Origin: Streptomyces sp. NBC_00663
GTDB lineage: Bacteria; Actinomycetota; Actinomycetes; Streptomycetales; Streptomycetaceae
Reading direction: 5' to 3'
Assembly: GCF_036226885.1 (NCBI RefSeq)
Contig: NZ_CP109027.1
Location: forward strand, 5,394,001 to 5,458,000
DNA: 64,000 nucleotides
The position numbers and the translations under genes were made by a program. This document shows, one piece after another, positions 31,575 to 40,046 of this stretch (position 1 is its first letter; each line of letters opens with the position of its first letter). The notes below the pieces were generated by a model. The model did not search any database. It saw nothing but the letters and a program-made list of their open reading frames with translations, and was not told the origin of the DNA.

Positions 31575-33311
31575 GTGACGCAGAGTGGACAGGGCGAGGA
31601 GCCCTCGCCGCGCGTGGCGCGCGAAGGCATCGTGCTGCCCTCCGACGGTGGCGAACCGCTGCTGCCGGGCATGACGGGCGTACCCGCGGGCGGTCACGTT
31701 CCGCCGCCCGCGCCCACCGCACCTCCGGCCGCCCCGCCCGGCGCACAGGCCTGGGGCACACCGTGGGGTCCCGACCAGCAGGCCCCGGCCCCGCAGCAGC
31801 CGGGCCCCGGTGAGGGCTGGGGTGCCCCGCAGGGACAGCCGTGGGGCGCGCCGGACGCGTACCAGGGGCAGCCGCAGGCCCCTGACCCCTACCAGGCCCA
31901 GAGACCGGCGCCGGACCCGTACCAGGCGCAGCCGTCCGGCTATGACAGCGATCAGGCGACCTCCTACTACCTGCCGCCGGTCGGCCAGACGCCTCCCGCG
32001 TCGCAGCCGTCGCCGCAGCAGGACGCCTCGGCACCGCAGCCGTCCGGCTATGACAGCGATCAGGCGACCTCCTACTACCTGCCGCCGGTCGCCCAGACGC
32101 CTCCCGCGTCGCAGCCGCTGCCGCAGGAGAGCGCCTCGGCGCAGCCGCCCGGCTACGACGCCGACCAGGCCACCTCCTACTACCTGCCGCCCGTGGGCCA
32201 GCCCTTGCAGACGCCGCCCCCCGCCGGCCCGTACGGCGCCACCGGCGGCGCGCCCCTGCCGCCGGCCGACGAGGGCGCCACGCAGTACATCCCGCCGGTC
32301 GCGCCGGGGGCCCTGCCGCCCGAGGTGCCCGCCGAGCGCACGCAGTTCCTGGGACAGCCGGCGCACGGGCAGGCGCCGCAGGGTCAGGGCGCCGGGCCGA
32401 TGCCGCCGGTGTCGGGGCCGGACGCGGAGGCGACGCAGTTCATCGCGCCGGTGACCGGGGAGCACGGTGGTGAGCGGCAGCCGCCCGCCGAGTTCGACAA
32501 CCTCTTCCGCGGCGGGCCCGGCGGGGACAGCCCGGCCGGGGCCACGCAGCAGCTGCCGCGCTTCGAGCCGGGGCAGGCCCACCCGGCGCAGGGCCGGCCG
32601 CAGCCGTCGTACATGCCGCCGACCGGTACCGGACGGCGGGCGGCGCAGGTGCAGGCGGACGAGCGGGACCGCAGCGGGCGTACCCGGTCGCGGGTGCCCG
32701 CCATCGCGGCCGTCGGGGTCGGTATCGCCGTCCTCGGCATCGGTGCGGGCGCGCTGCTGGCGAGCGGTGGTGGTGACGACAAGGGCGACGACAACAAGCC
32801 CGTCTCCGCGACTGCCCCGGCGACCGAGGGTTCCGCCTCGCCGTCGACCGACGCGGCGAAGGAGCAGGCGGTCGCCCTGGACAAGCTGCTGGCCGACAGC
32901 GGTGACAGCCGGGCGTCCGTGATCAGCGCGGTCGGCAATGTGAAGGCCTGCAAGGACCTCGGTCAGGCCGCGACCGACCTGCGCAACGCCGCGACCCAGC
33001 GCAACGACCTGGTCACCAGCCTGTCCGCGCTGTCCGTCGACAAGCTCGCGAACCACTCCGAGCTGACCACCGCCCTCACCAAGGCGTGGAAGGCGTCCGC
33101 GTCGGCCGACAACCACTACGCGGCGTGGGCGGACCAGGTCGCCTCGAACAAGAAGGGCTGCAAGAAGGGCCAGGCTCGCTCCACCCCGCAGACCGTGGCG
33201 GGCAACCAGTCGAGCGGCGAGGCGACCACGCAGAAGAAGACGGCCGCCCGGCTGTGGAACGCGATCGCGCGGACGTACGGCCTGACCGAGCGCACCTACA
33301 CCCAGCTGTAG
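31575..33311 (+). CDS. Pro/Gln-rich single-pass membrane protein with repeated ATQ-type motifs
   Basis: 578 residues. The first 380 are a low-complexity Pro/Gln/Ala cytoplasmic tail with three copies of a 35-36-residue repeat (YDSDQATSYYLPPV) and further short motifs EGATQYIPPV, AERTQFLGQP, AEATQFIAPV and PAGATQQLPRF. One membrane helix follows (RVPAIAAVGVGIAVLGIGAGALLA, about residues 375-398). The last 170 residues are an extracytoplasmic helical domain with two cysteines (VKACKDL, KKGCKKG). The acidic/Ala-Thr-Gln motifs look like Ser/Thr-kinase or FHA-domain ligands (inference). Function unknown. Confidence 0.75.
   Translation: MTQSGQGEEPSPRVAREGIVLPSDGGEPLLPGMTGVPAGGHVPPPAPTAPPAAPPGAQAWGTPWGPDQQAPAPQQPGPGEGWGAPQGQPWGAPDAYQGQPQAPDPYQAQRPAPDPYQAQPSGYDSDQATSYYLPPVGQTPPASQPSPQQDASAPQPSGYDSDQATSYYLPPVAQTPPASQPLPQESASAQPPGYDADQATSYYLPPVGQPLQTPPPAGPYGATGGAPLPPADEGATQYIPPVAPGALPPEVPAERTQFLGQPAHGQAPQGQGAGPMPPVSGPDAEATQFIAPVTGEHGGERQPPAEFDNLFRGGPGGDSPAGATQQLPRFEPGQAHPAQGRPQPSYMPPTGTGRRAAQVQADERDRSGRTRSRVPAIAAVGVGIAVLGIGAGALLASGGGDDKGDDNKPVSATAPATEGSASPSTDAAKEQAVALDKLLADSGDSRASVISAVGNVKACKDLGQAATDLRNAATQRNDLVTSLSALSVDKLANHSELTTALTKAWKASASADNHYAAWADQVASNKKGCKKGQARSTPQTVAGNQSSGEATTQKKTAARLWNAIARTYGLTERTYTQL
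31935..32201 (+). repeat. In-frame 108/105-bp coding repeat (2.5 copies)
   Basis: Copies start at 31935, 32043 and 32148. The first two are nearly identical DNA over about 80 bp, and the third is diverged and truncated. They encode YDSDQATSYYLPPV plus a Pro/Ser/Gln linker, so the near identity points to recent duplication rather than protein-level constraint alone. Confidence 0.85.
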
Positions 33312-33344
33312 CCGTCGCGGCGGCTACGGCCAGGTGCGGTCGGC

Positions 33345-34652
33345 TCAGTTGACCTCGGCGGTCGCCAAGGTCCTGCGGACGTCGGTGAAGCCCGGGTGCG
33401 CGGCCACGAGGCGGCCCTTGCGGACGACCTGGAGCGTCACGTCGGTGTTGACGAGGCGGGTCAGGCCGATGCCGGCGAGGCTGTTCTCGTACTCCCAGTT
33501 GAGGGTCGGCGTGAGGCTGCCGGTGTCGACCTTCAGACCGCCGTTGAGGGCCTTGCGGATCGCGGTGCCGGTCACCTCGCCGTCGCCGAGCGACTCGAGG
33601 ACGGCCCTGAGGACGGTGTAGGCGATCCAGGTGGTCTGCACTCCGGCGTCCGCGGGGTCGATGCGGTTGTCGCCGAAGGCCTCCTTCCCGATCACCTTCT
33701 TCATGGCGTTCCAGCGCCGGTCGGTCGAGGGCGGGTACCAGCTGGTGATGTACGACCCCTCGTACGGCCCCGACCGGCCGCCGGAGGCGTCGATCACCGT
33801 CTGGTCGACGCTGCCGAGCACGGTGGCCGTGCGGACGGCCGGGTAGTCCTCGCGCGAGCGCCGGAAGGAGTCCATGAAGGTGCCGGTGTGGTCGCCGAGG
33901 GCGGGCACCACACAGCCCTTCTTCGCGGGGTCGGTGGTCGTGTGGTCGAGGGCGCGTGCGGACTGGGCGGAGTACTCGGTGGCGTCCTCGTCGGCCAGCT
34001 GGTCCGCGGCGGCGGGATGGCCGCCCGCCTTGAGGCCGGAGTCGATCATGACGTGCAGCTCGTCGCCCGCTATGGAGTCGGGCCGGACCAGGGCGACGGG
34101 ACCGCAGGCGCCGGCGAGTTCCTTGCCGAGCCCGGCCAGCAGGGTCGACTGACCGCCGTTGACGGGGAAGGAGAGAGGGCTCTCGAACTCGGAGTTGGTG
34201 ATGCCGTAGCCGCCGATGTAGGGGATGTCGGCGCTCTCCAGGGTCGGGAAGAACGCGTCGCCGTGCTGGCTGTAGGAGCCGACGACCGCGACGACGCCCT
34301 CGTCCGCCGCGCGCTGGGCGCACTTGGCGGCGGTGACGGTGTCGTTCTGGTCGTTGCAGACCAGGACGGCGAGTTTGTGGCCGTTGATGCCGCCGCGGGA
34401 GTTGATCCAGCGGGCGTAGGCCTGGGCGAGGGCGGGCATGCCTGGCTTGTTGGTCGCGTTGGTGTCCATCGGCGCCCAGGTCATGATCTTGATGGGTTCG
34501 TCCCCGGTGCCCCCCGTGACACCGGGGACGACCCCGCAACCGGCGACGAGTGACGCACAGGCCACCAGGGCGCCCGCCGCGAGGGCGGTTGCTCTGACGG
34601 GACGTGTGAGCGTGGGGAGGAAGGTGCTGCGGGTGCGTCGCCTGCCGGTCAT
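33345..34652 (-). CDS. Branched-chain amino acid-type ABC substrate-binding lipoprotein
   Basis: A 435-residue periplasmic-binding-protein type I lipoprotein. The Arg-rich n-region and hydrophobic stretch end in the lipobox LVAGC, so it is anchored outside the membrane. Ligand-domain features include PIKIMTWAPMDTN, ARWINSRGGINGHKLAVLVC, VGSYSQHGDAFFPTLES and GVQTTWIAYTVLRAVLESLG, as in LivJ-like binding proteins. No permease or ATPase genes are adjacent, so it is an orphan receptor. ATG 34652 is used; GTG 34658 with GGAAG five nt upstream is equally likely. Confidence 0.85.
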   Translation of the reverse strand: MTGRRRTRSTFLPTLTRPVRATALAAGALVACASLVAGCGVVPGVTGGTGDEPIKIMTWAPMDTNATNKPGMPALAQAYARWINSRGGINGHKLAVLVCNDQNDTVTAAKCAQRAADEGVVAVVGSYSQHGDAFFPTLESADIPYIGGYGITNSEFESPLSFPVNGGQSTLLAGLGKELAGACGPVALVRPDSIAGDELHVMIDSGLKAGGHPAAADQLADEDATEYSAQSARALDHTTTDPAKKGCVVPALGDHTGTFMDSFRRSREDYPAVRTATVLGSVDQTVIDASGGRSGPYEGSYITSWYPPSTDRRWNAMKKVIGKEAFGDNRIDPADAGVQTTWIAYTVLRAVLESLGDGEVTGTAIRKALNGGLKVDTGSLTPTLNWEYENSLAGIGLTRLVNTDVTLQVVRKGRLVAAHPGFTDVRRTLATAEVN

Positions 34653-34832
34653 GGGCACACACGCTTCCGCCACATCGCCAACCTGGGAGTGACGTACGGT
34701 CAACGGTTGGTGACGTGCAGGTGAATTGCGGGGTCCGGTGAGACGCGTGGGACGGGGAACGTACGATCGATGACCGTGCAAGGTTCGGAGAACTCTTCCC
34801 GTCGCGGCCGTCGCTCATCCACCATGGGCGGT

Positions 34833-35270
34833 ATGCCACTGAACGACATGCCGTGGTGGCGCTGGCGCAGCAATGTGCGCTCCGCGCTGCACATGCTCTC
34901 CGACCCCGGGTTCCAGCGGGACGTCTGGCTGGCCGGCGTCGAGGGGTACGGGGACGTCACCGACGCCGTGTACCGCCTCGTCGAGGACACCTGGCTGGAC
35001 AACTGGTCCGCCGAGAAATACGTCGGCACGATCTTCCGGGACTCCCAGGAGGCGGCCCTCGTCGACACCGCCGTCCTGCGCGTGCTGCGGATCATGCACC
35101 AGGCCGGACCGGACGCCCCCGTGTCCGTGTACATGGAGAACCCGGGCTGGCCGGACGCGGTGCGGGCGGCACGGGACGCGCATGTACGGATGGCGACGGC
35201 AGACGGGGAGGACCCGGACGCCCCGCCGCGCTCGCTCCAAGTGCTGCACATCATGACCCGGTCCGCGTGA
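34833..35270 (+). CDS. Conserved hypothetical protein (MPLNDMPWWRWRSN family)
   Basis: I recognise the sequence as a conserved actinobacterial protein without an assigned function. 145 residues from ATG 34833 (MPLNDMPWWRWRSNVRSALHM), with DPGFQRDVWLAGVEGYGDVTDAVYRLVEDTW and NWSAEKYVGTIFRDSQEAALVDTAVLRV. It is soluble and mostly helical. In-frame ATGs at 34824 and 34770 are possible; a TACGAT -10-like element at 34762-34767 makes the last one too early unless the mRNA is leaderless. It lies 46 nt upstream of purU on the same strand. Confidence 0.75.
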   Translation: MPLNDMPWWRWRSNVRSALHMLSDPGFQRDVWLAGVEGYGDVTDAVYRLVEDTWLDNWSAEKYVGTIFRDSQEAALVDTAVLRVLRIMHQAGPDAPVSVYMENPGWPDAVRAARDAHVRMATADGEDPDAPPRSLQVLHIMTRSA

Positions 35271-35316
35271 CGGACGCGTTCTCTGCGGAACCGGCGGTCG
35301 TGAGACCCTGTCCTGC

Positions 35317-36198
35317 ATGAACGAGCAGTCCACCCGAGCCGCGGCCCCGGCCGAGCAGTACGTCCTCACCCTGTCCTGCCCCGACAAGCAGGGCATCGTG
35401 CACGCCGTGTCGAGCTACCTCTTCATGACCGGTTGCAACATCGAGGACAGCCAGCAGTTCGGCGACCACGACACGGGTCTGTTCTTCATGCGCGTCCACT
35501 TCTCGGCCGAGGCGCCGGTGACCGTGGACAAGCTGCGGGCCAGTTTCGCGGCGATCGGTGACTCCTTCCACATGGACTGGCAGATCAACCGGGCCGAGGA
35601 CAAGATGCGGGTCGTGCTGATGGTCAGCAAGTTCGGGCACTGCCTGAACGACCTGCTGTTCCGCGCCCGGATCGGCGCGCTGCCGGTGGAGATCGCCGCC
35701 GTGGTGTCCAACCACACCGACTTCGCCGAGCTCGTGGGGTCGTACGACATTCCCTTCCACCACATTCCGGTGACGAGGGAGAACAAGGCCGAGGCCGAGG
35801 CGGAGCTGCTTCAGCTGGTGCGCGAGCGGGACGTCGAGCTGGTCGTGCTCGCCCGGTACATGCAGGTGCTCTCCGACGACCTGTGCAAGCAGCTCAGCGG
35901 GCGGATCATCAACATCCACCACTCGTTCCTGCCGAGCTTCAAGGGCGCGAAGCCCTACCACCAGGCGCATGCCCGGGGCGTGAAGCTGATCGGTGCCACC
36001 GCGCACTATGTGACCGCCGACCTCGACGAGGGGCCGATCATCGAGCAGGAGGTCGAGCGGGTCGGTCACGACGTCACGCCGGACCAGCTGGTCGCGATCG
36101 GGCGGGACGTGGAGTGCCAGGCGCTGGCGCGTGCGGTGAAGTGGCACGCGGAGCGGCGGATCCTGCTCAACGGGCGGCGGACGGTCGTCTTCGCGTAG
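35317..36198 (+). CDS. purU: Formyltetrahydrofolate deformylase
   Basis: A 293-residue enzyme that hydrolyses 10-formyl-THF to formate and THF. The N-terminal ACT domain (LTLSCPDKQGIVHAVSSYLF) is followed by the formyltransferase-like catalytic domain. That domain carries MRVVLMVSKFGHCLNDLLFR, VVSNHTDF, and the catalytic Asn/His/Asp set in RIINIHHSFLPSFKGAKPYH and YVTADLDEGPIIEQ. Full length for the family. It balances one-carbon and glycine/purine metabolism. A strong 20-bp terminator follows 21 nt after the stop. Confidence 0.95.
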   Translation: MNEQSTRAAAPAEQYVLTLSCPDKQGIVHAVSSYLFMTGCNIEDSQQFGDHDTGLFFMRVHFSAEAPVTVDKLRASFAAIGDSFHMDWQINRAEDKMRVVLMVSKFGHCLNDLLFRARIGALPVEIAAVVSNHTDFAELVGSYDIPFHHIPVTRENKAEAEAELLQLVRERDVELVVLARYMQVLSDDLCKQLSGRIINIHHSFLPSFKGAKPYHQAHARGVKLIGATAHYVTADLDEGPIIEQEVERVGHDVTPDQLVAIGRDVECQALARAVKWHAERRILLNGRRTVVFA

Positions 36199-36219
36199 TG
36201 GTTTCCCTCGCGCATACGA

Positions 36220-36264
36220 AAAGGGCGGCGCCCACCGACGTGATGTCGGTGGGCGCCGCCCTTT
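36220..36264. terminator. Bidirectional terminator, 20-bp perfect stem
   Basis: AAAGGGCGGCGCCCACCGAC (36220-36239) and its exact complement (36245-36264) enclose the loop GTGAT. A-rich and T-rich ends on the two sides suit termination in both directions, for purU and for the convergent DUF4097 gene. Confidence 0.92.
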
Positions 36265-36289
36265 GTGGTCCGTGGCCGCCGCCTCTCCC

Positions 36290-36952
36290 TCAGAGGCTGC
36301 GGGCGGCGATGTCGCCGTAGGACGTGGTGGCGTGGATGTCGAGCGCGGGGGTGCCGTCGTTCCGGAGGGTGTTGGTGACCCGGCCGTAGGAGGTGCCGGC
36401 GTCGAGGGTGGCGGAGGTGTCGCGGGCGGCGCCGACGGTGATGTCGCCGTGCTCGGTGTGCAGGGTGAGGGTGCCGCGGGTGGCCTCCGTGACGGTCAGG
36501 TCGCCCTTCTGGGTGCGCAGGTCCGCGGGGCCGGTCAGGCGGCCGAGGACGATGTCGCCGGCCTGGAGGGTGAGGCGGGCGCCGGAGGTCTCGTCGAGCT
36601 TGACCGTGCCGTGGGCGGTGTCGAGGGTGACCTCGCCGAGACGGCCGACCCCGCGCAGTTCGGCGCTGGCCGTCCGCGCCTCGACATGGGAGCCGACCGG
36701 CAGCTGGACGGTGACCTCGATCGCCCCCGAGGGGCCGAGGAGCTGGTTCTTCGTCGGGCTGTTGATCCGCAGCACCCCGTCGGCGCAGGCGACCTGCGTC
36801 TGCCTCGCCGCCTTGACGTCCCGGCTCTTGGCGGGGTTCGCCGGCCGGATCTCGACGGTCGTGTCGGCGCGGTGGGCGGCGATGAAGCGGAGATGCCCGG
36901 CGGGGACGTCCAGGACGACGGTGACGGGGGCGGGGGTGGTGAACTTCTGCAT
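36290..36952 (-). CDS. DUF4097 beta-repeat protein
   Basis: A 220-residue all-beta protein with repeats such as LDTAHGTVKLDETSG, LRTQKGDLTVTEATRG, LHTEHGDITVGAARD and ATTSYGDIAARSL, spaced about 20 residues. This is characteristic of the DUF4097/adhesin-like beta-helix family. There is no signal peptide, so it is cytoplasmic or exported by an unknown route. These proteins are often paired with ECF sigma/anti-sigma systems or small HTH genes; the ECF pair lies immediately upstream on the same strand. Its promoter region contains a cluster of GCAAC-type motifs. Confidence 0.85.
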   Translation of the reverse strand: MQKFTTPAPVTVVLDVPAGHLRFIAAHRADTTVEIRPANPAKSRDVKAARQTQVACADGVLRINSPTKNQLLGPSGAIEVTVQLPVGSHVEARTASAELRGVGRLGEVTLDTAHGTVKLDETSGARLTLQAGDIVLGRLTGPADLRTQKGDLTVTEATRGTLTLHTEHGDITVGAARDTSATLDAGTSYGRVTNTLRNDGTPALDIHATTSYGDIAARSL

Positions 36953-36989
36953 GGTGCTGCTCCTTCGGGTTATGTTTCCGACGAAGGAA

Positions 36990-37122
36990 AAGCTACGTTG
37001 CGTTCATGGAATCGGCAACGGACTCGTTGCTCGGAGTGGGTATTAGCGCAGGTGGTGGTAGGTAAATCATTGCAACGGCTCAAGAAGTAACGCAACATGG
37101 GGTGACTGTGCTCATTGCAATG
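36990..37122. promoter_or_regulatory. Cluster of GTTGC/GCAAC operator-like motifs
   Basis: GTTGC occurs at 36997-37001. GCAACG-GACT-CGTTGC (37015-37030) is a perfect palindrome, CATTGCAACG lies at 37068-37077, GCAAC at 37092-37096, and CATTGCAATG (37113-37122) is a 10-bp palindrome. All are in the 184-nt gap before the DUF4097 gene, where one would expect far fewer such words. A multi-site regulator is implied. Confidence 0.5.
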
Positions 37123-37136
37123 GGTGAGGGTGAACG

Positions 37137-38591
37137 CTACATGCGGCTCAGTGACGCCGCCGCGAACAGCACGTCCCTGATCGCCTCGCGGTCGCCCACC
37201 TGGCCCGCCGCCGCTTCCTCCGGTGACACATGGCCCGCGGCCAGCTGGCAGAACTCCACGCCGTCCAGCGCCACATGGGCCACCTCGTGCGCCGCGGAGC
37301 CCACGGCGGCCGGGGAGTCCAGCGGGATCAGCCACTCGCCGCCGCCCCGCCCCTCGATCTCCAGCCGCAGACTGCGCCCCGGCGCACCCGCCGGCACCAG
37401 ATGCCGGCCCACACCACGCGACGCCAGCCCGTAGCGCCGCCGGACCGCCAGCGCGGTGGGGAGCATGCGGGCCGCGAGGTCGATCATGCGGTTGAGATGG
37501 CGCGGGGACGGGGGCTCGTACGGGTAGTCGACGGCCTCGGCGATGTCCTCCGCGTGCACCCAGCACTCGAAGGCGCGGTCCAGCATCGCGTCGTGCAGCG
37601 GGAGTTCGAAGTCGCCGTAGGCGACGGACAGCTTTCCGGCGCCACCGCCCGTGAACGACACCGTGCGCACCAGGTCGTGGCTCTGCTCGCGCCACGGGGC
37701 GCGCACGGAACGGGTGGGCGGGAAGTGCGAGCCGCGCCAGTACGCCTCGGTGCGGGCCGCCGGGGTGGGCGTTCGCGCGGTGACGTCACCCAACGGGTCG
37801 TCGAGACCGAGGGCCAGCGCCACCAGGCCGTCGACGGTGAGTAGATGCGCGATCACACCGGCGACGGTCGTACGACGGCTCGTCGCCTCGTCGGCCTCGA
37901 ACCAGCGCAGCCGCACGGGCGCGTGCCACTCCGCGTCGCCCATGTCGCGGAGCAGGGCGTCGAGGCGGGCGGCCTCGGCGTCGTACGGCGCCGCCCACTC
38001 GGGTACCGGGATGCGCGGCGGACGGCGGTCCAGGCAGCCCTCCAGTACGCGGGTGCGCAGGCCCGGGTCGAGGTCGAGGCTCTCGGGCGGGTGGAGCAGG
38101 CCGACCGCCTCGCGCAGCCGCAGCGCCTCGTCCGCGCACGCGCCGCAGAAACCCAGGTGGTCCTCCACCGCGGCGGTCTCCTCCGCCGAGCAGGCGGCCA
38201 GCGCCCAGGCCCCGAGGAGGGACTTCAGGACCGGGTGCTCCAGGACCAGCGGCGGAGGCTTCGGCAACTCCTCCAGCGGGGGCAGCGGCTGTCCCGTGTC
38301 CTCGAGGGAGGCGCGGGGGAGCGGTATGCGGGGCGGCTGGTCGGGGTGGGGGTGGGAGGGGCCGGAGCCGGTGCCGTCGGTGGGGCCGCCCGGGGTGCCG
38401 GGGCCGCCGGGTGTACCGGGGCCGGCCGGGGTGTCGCCGTACGGCTCGTGGCCCCCGCGGTGCGCGTCGCCCACGTCTCCCGTCCCTCCCGGGCGCTCTT
38501 CGCGTTCCTTCCGGTTCGCCTGGCCGTCCTGGCCGTCCTGTCCCTCCGGGTCCTCGTGCTCGTCGTACGCCTCGGAGTGGTTGTCGTTCAC
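37137..38591 (-). CDS. Zinc anti-sigma factor fused to a mycothiol/DinB-type domain
   Basis: 484 residues. A 110-residue Pro/Gly/acidic N-terminus is followed by a ZAS-like segment CSAEETAAVEDHLGFCGACADE (His-x3-Cys-x2-Cys), which binds zinc and the sigma factor. The C-terminal 290 residues form a mycothiol-dependent maleylpyruvate isomerase-N-like domain (TVAGVIAHLLTVDG, AFECWVHAEDIAEAV) with His/Glu residues that could hold a metal. ATG 38591 overlaps the sigma gene stop, coupling the two. No membrane helix is obvious, so it is a cytoplasmic anti-sigma factor. The fused domain could sense thiol or metal status. Confidence 0.82.
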   Translation of the reverse strand: MNDNHSEAYDEHEDPEGQDGQDGQANRKEREERPGGTGDVGDAHRGGHEPYGDTPAGPGTPGGPGTPGGPTDGTGSGPSHPHPDQPPRIPLPRASLEDTGQPLPPLEELPKPPPLVLEHPVLKSLLGAWALAACSAEETAAVEDHLGFCGACADEALRLREAVGLLHPPESLDLDPGLRTRVLEGCLDRRPPRIPVPEWAAPYDAEAARLDALLRDMGDAEWHAPVRLRWFEADEATSRRTTVAGVIAHLLTVDGLVALALGLDDPLGDVTARTPTPAARTEAYWRGSHFPPTRSVRAPWREQSHDLVRTVSFTGGGAGKLSVAYGDFELPLHDAMLDRAFECWVHAEDIAEAVDYPYEPPSPRHLNRMIDLAARMLPTALAVRRRYGLASRGVGRHLVPAGAPGRSLRLEIEGRGGGEWLIPLDSPAAVGSAAHEVAHVALDGVEFCQLAAGHVSPEEAAAGQVGDREAIRDVLFAAASLSRM

Positions 38592-39169
38592 GCCGCGCCC
38601 CCGTATCCCGGAGGGGCTCCGGGTGCTCCGGCGTCATGGGCGGTGGAGAGGAGTTGCAGGCCCAGGCGGAGGCGACGGCGGGCCTCGTCCTCGGTGACGC
38701 CGAGGTCGGCGGCGGTCTGGCGGTAGTCGCGGCGCTGGAAGTAGGCCAGCTCCAGGGCGGCGCGCAGCGGGGCCGGCATGGACGTGACGATGTAGTCGGC
38801 GCGGGCGGCGACGGAGGCGTGGCGGACCTTGCGCTCCAGTTCCTCGGTGGAGCCGAGGCCGCCCTGGGCGAGCGCGGCGGTCTCGGTGGCGCGCAGGCGC
38901 TGCACGGCGAGGCGGTGGGTCAGGCCGGCCACCCAGGTGCGCAGCGGGCCCTGCTTGGGGTCGTAGGTCTCGGGGTGTTCCCAGACGTGGGCGAAGACCT
39001 CGCGGGTGATGCCGTCGGCGGCGCGCTCGTCGCCGAGGACGCGGTGGGCGAGGCCGTGCACGAGGGAGGCGAAGCGGTCGTAGAGCTCGCCGAGGGCGGC
39101 CGCCTCACCGCGTGCGAGCCGCTGCTGCATCTTGCGGTCCCAGCGGGGCGGTGCGTCCTTCTTCGCCAT
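38588..39169 (-). CDS. ECF-type RNA polymerase sigma factor
   Basis: 193 residues. Region 2 is GEAAALGELYDRFASLVHGLAHR with VFAHVWEHPETYDPKQGPLRTW; region 4 is PAPLRAALELAYFQRRDYRQ followed by TAADLGVTEDEARRRLRLGLQ. This is the size and two-region layout of ECF sigma factors. It is followed by its zinc anti-sigma factor with a 4-nt overlap. Its promoter region shares a 335-nt gap with the divergent STAS gene. Confidence 0.9.
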   Translation of the reverse strand: MAKKDAPPRWDRKMQQRLARGEAAALGELYDRFASLVHGLAHRVLGDERAADGITREVFAHVWEHPETYDPKQGPLRTWVAGLTHRLAVQRLRATETAALAQGGLGSTEELERKVRHASVAARADYIVTSMPAPLRAALELAYFQRRDYRQTAADLGVTEDEARRRLRLGLQLLSTAHDAGAPGAPPGYGGAA

Positions 39170-39457
39170 GCGGCCCCCTCACCCTGTTCGCCTGCCCGTC
39201 CTGCCGGGCGTGGCGCCCGTCAAGCCTGAACCCACCGTCTCCTCGAATGTAGTCGGCACGTCTGACAGCGCACGCCCCTTTGTCGCAATGCGCGCCCCCG
39301 GGGAGCGGAGGGTGATAGTGGATGTTCGCGTACCCCACCGTTTCGTGCGCATCCCCGATCGAACAGGATCGAAGGCGACTAAAACAAGCCTCTTCTGATC
39401 GGTTTCCGTTTCCCGGGCCGGGTTTCAGGGCACCGCCGGTGGGCAGCCGCGCTGCAA

Positions 39458-39478
39458 GGAAGCGTAGGAATCGCTTCC
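39458..39478. promoter_or_regulatory. 7-bp inverted repeat before the STAS gene
   Basis: GGAAGCG and CGCTTCC flank TAGGAAT, ending 26 nt before the likely start. Upstream, GATCGAA occurs twice with an 11-base period (39357-39374). Otherwise the gap 39170-39504 shows no gene; it must hold the promoters of the sigma factor and STAS genes. Confidence 0.4.
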
Positions 39479-39504
39479 GTTTCCGGCGAGCGAAGGGCGT
39501 GGTG

Positions 39505-39879
39505 GTGGCGTTCAACGTGACCGGCGACCAGCACGGGGACTGGGCCGTGCTGCGGGTGTCGGGCGAGCTGGACCTGGTGACGTCGCCGGTGCTGCGCCAG
39601 CGGGTGCACGACGTGGTGGCCGAGGGCCGCCACAGTCTCGTCCTCGACCTCTCGGAGGTCTTCTTCTGCGACTCCAGCGGCGTCGGCGTGCTCATCGCCT
39701 CCCGGCGTCTGATCCGCTCCTGCCAGGGCAGCCTGCGCCTGATACTGCCCGCCCAGGGGGCACCGGAGGGCTCCCACGTCAACCGGGTGCTGGGCGCGCT
39801 GGGAGTACGGCGCCTCTTCGACGTCCACCTCGACGTGGACTCGGCGACGGAGGACGAGGCGGGCCCGCTGTCGGCGTGA
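39505..39879 (+). CDS. STAS-domain anti-anti-sigma factor
   Basis: A 124-residue STAS protein: VTGDQHGDWAVLRVSGELDL, the phospho-acceptor loop FFCDSSGVGVLIASRRLI, and LGALGVRRLFDVHLDVDSA. The serine in DSSG is the usual phosphorylation target of RsbW-type kinases. Three consecutive GTG codons (39499, 39502, 39505) could start; 39505 is best placed after GAAGGG. It divergently faces an ECF sigma gene that has its own anti-sigma factor. It more likely works with one of the many Streptomyces RsbW-like kinases, such as the one encoded at 45984. Confidence 0.88.
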   Translation: MAFNVTGDQHGDWAVLRVSGELDLVTSPVLRQRVHDVVAEGRHSLVLDLSEVFFCDSSGVGVLIASRRLIRSCQGSLRLILPAQGAPEGSHVNRVLGALGVRRLFDVHLDVDSATEDEAGPLSA

Positions 39880-40046
39880 GGGTCTCCGTTGTGCGAGCGA
39901 CTGCGCCGTGCCACACCGTTGTCCCGAAATTCCCCCGGTCTTGGCACAACCGTCGCTTTCCCGCGCCGCGGCCCGGTCCCGCGTCGTACGCTCCGAGCGA
40001 GATGCACCGGATGCACCCCACGTGATGTAAGGCGGCTGGTAGAGAC

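Noticed and set aside
34777..34832. N-terminal extension of the MPLNDM protein
   Set aside because: The Ser/Arg-rich extension is unlike the conserved part, and a -10-like TACGAT lies just before its ATG; kept only as an alternative start.
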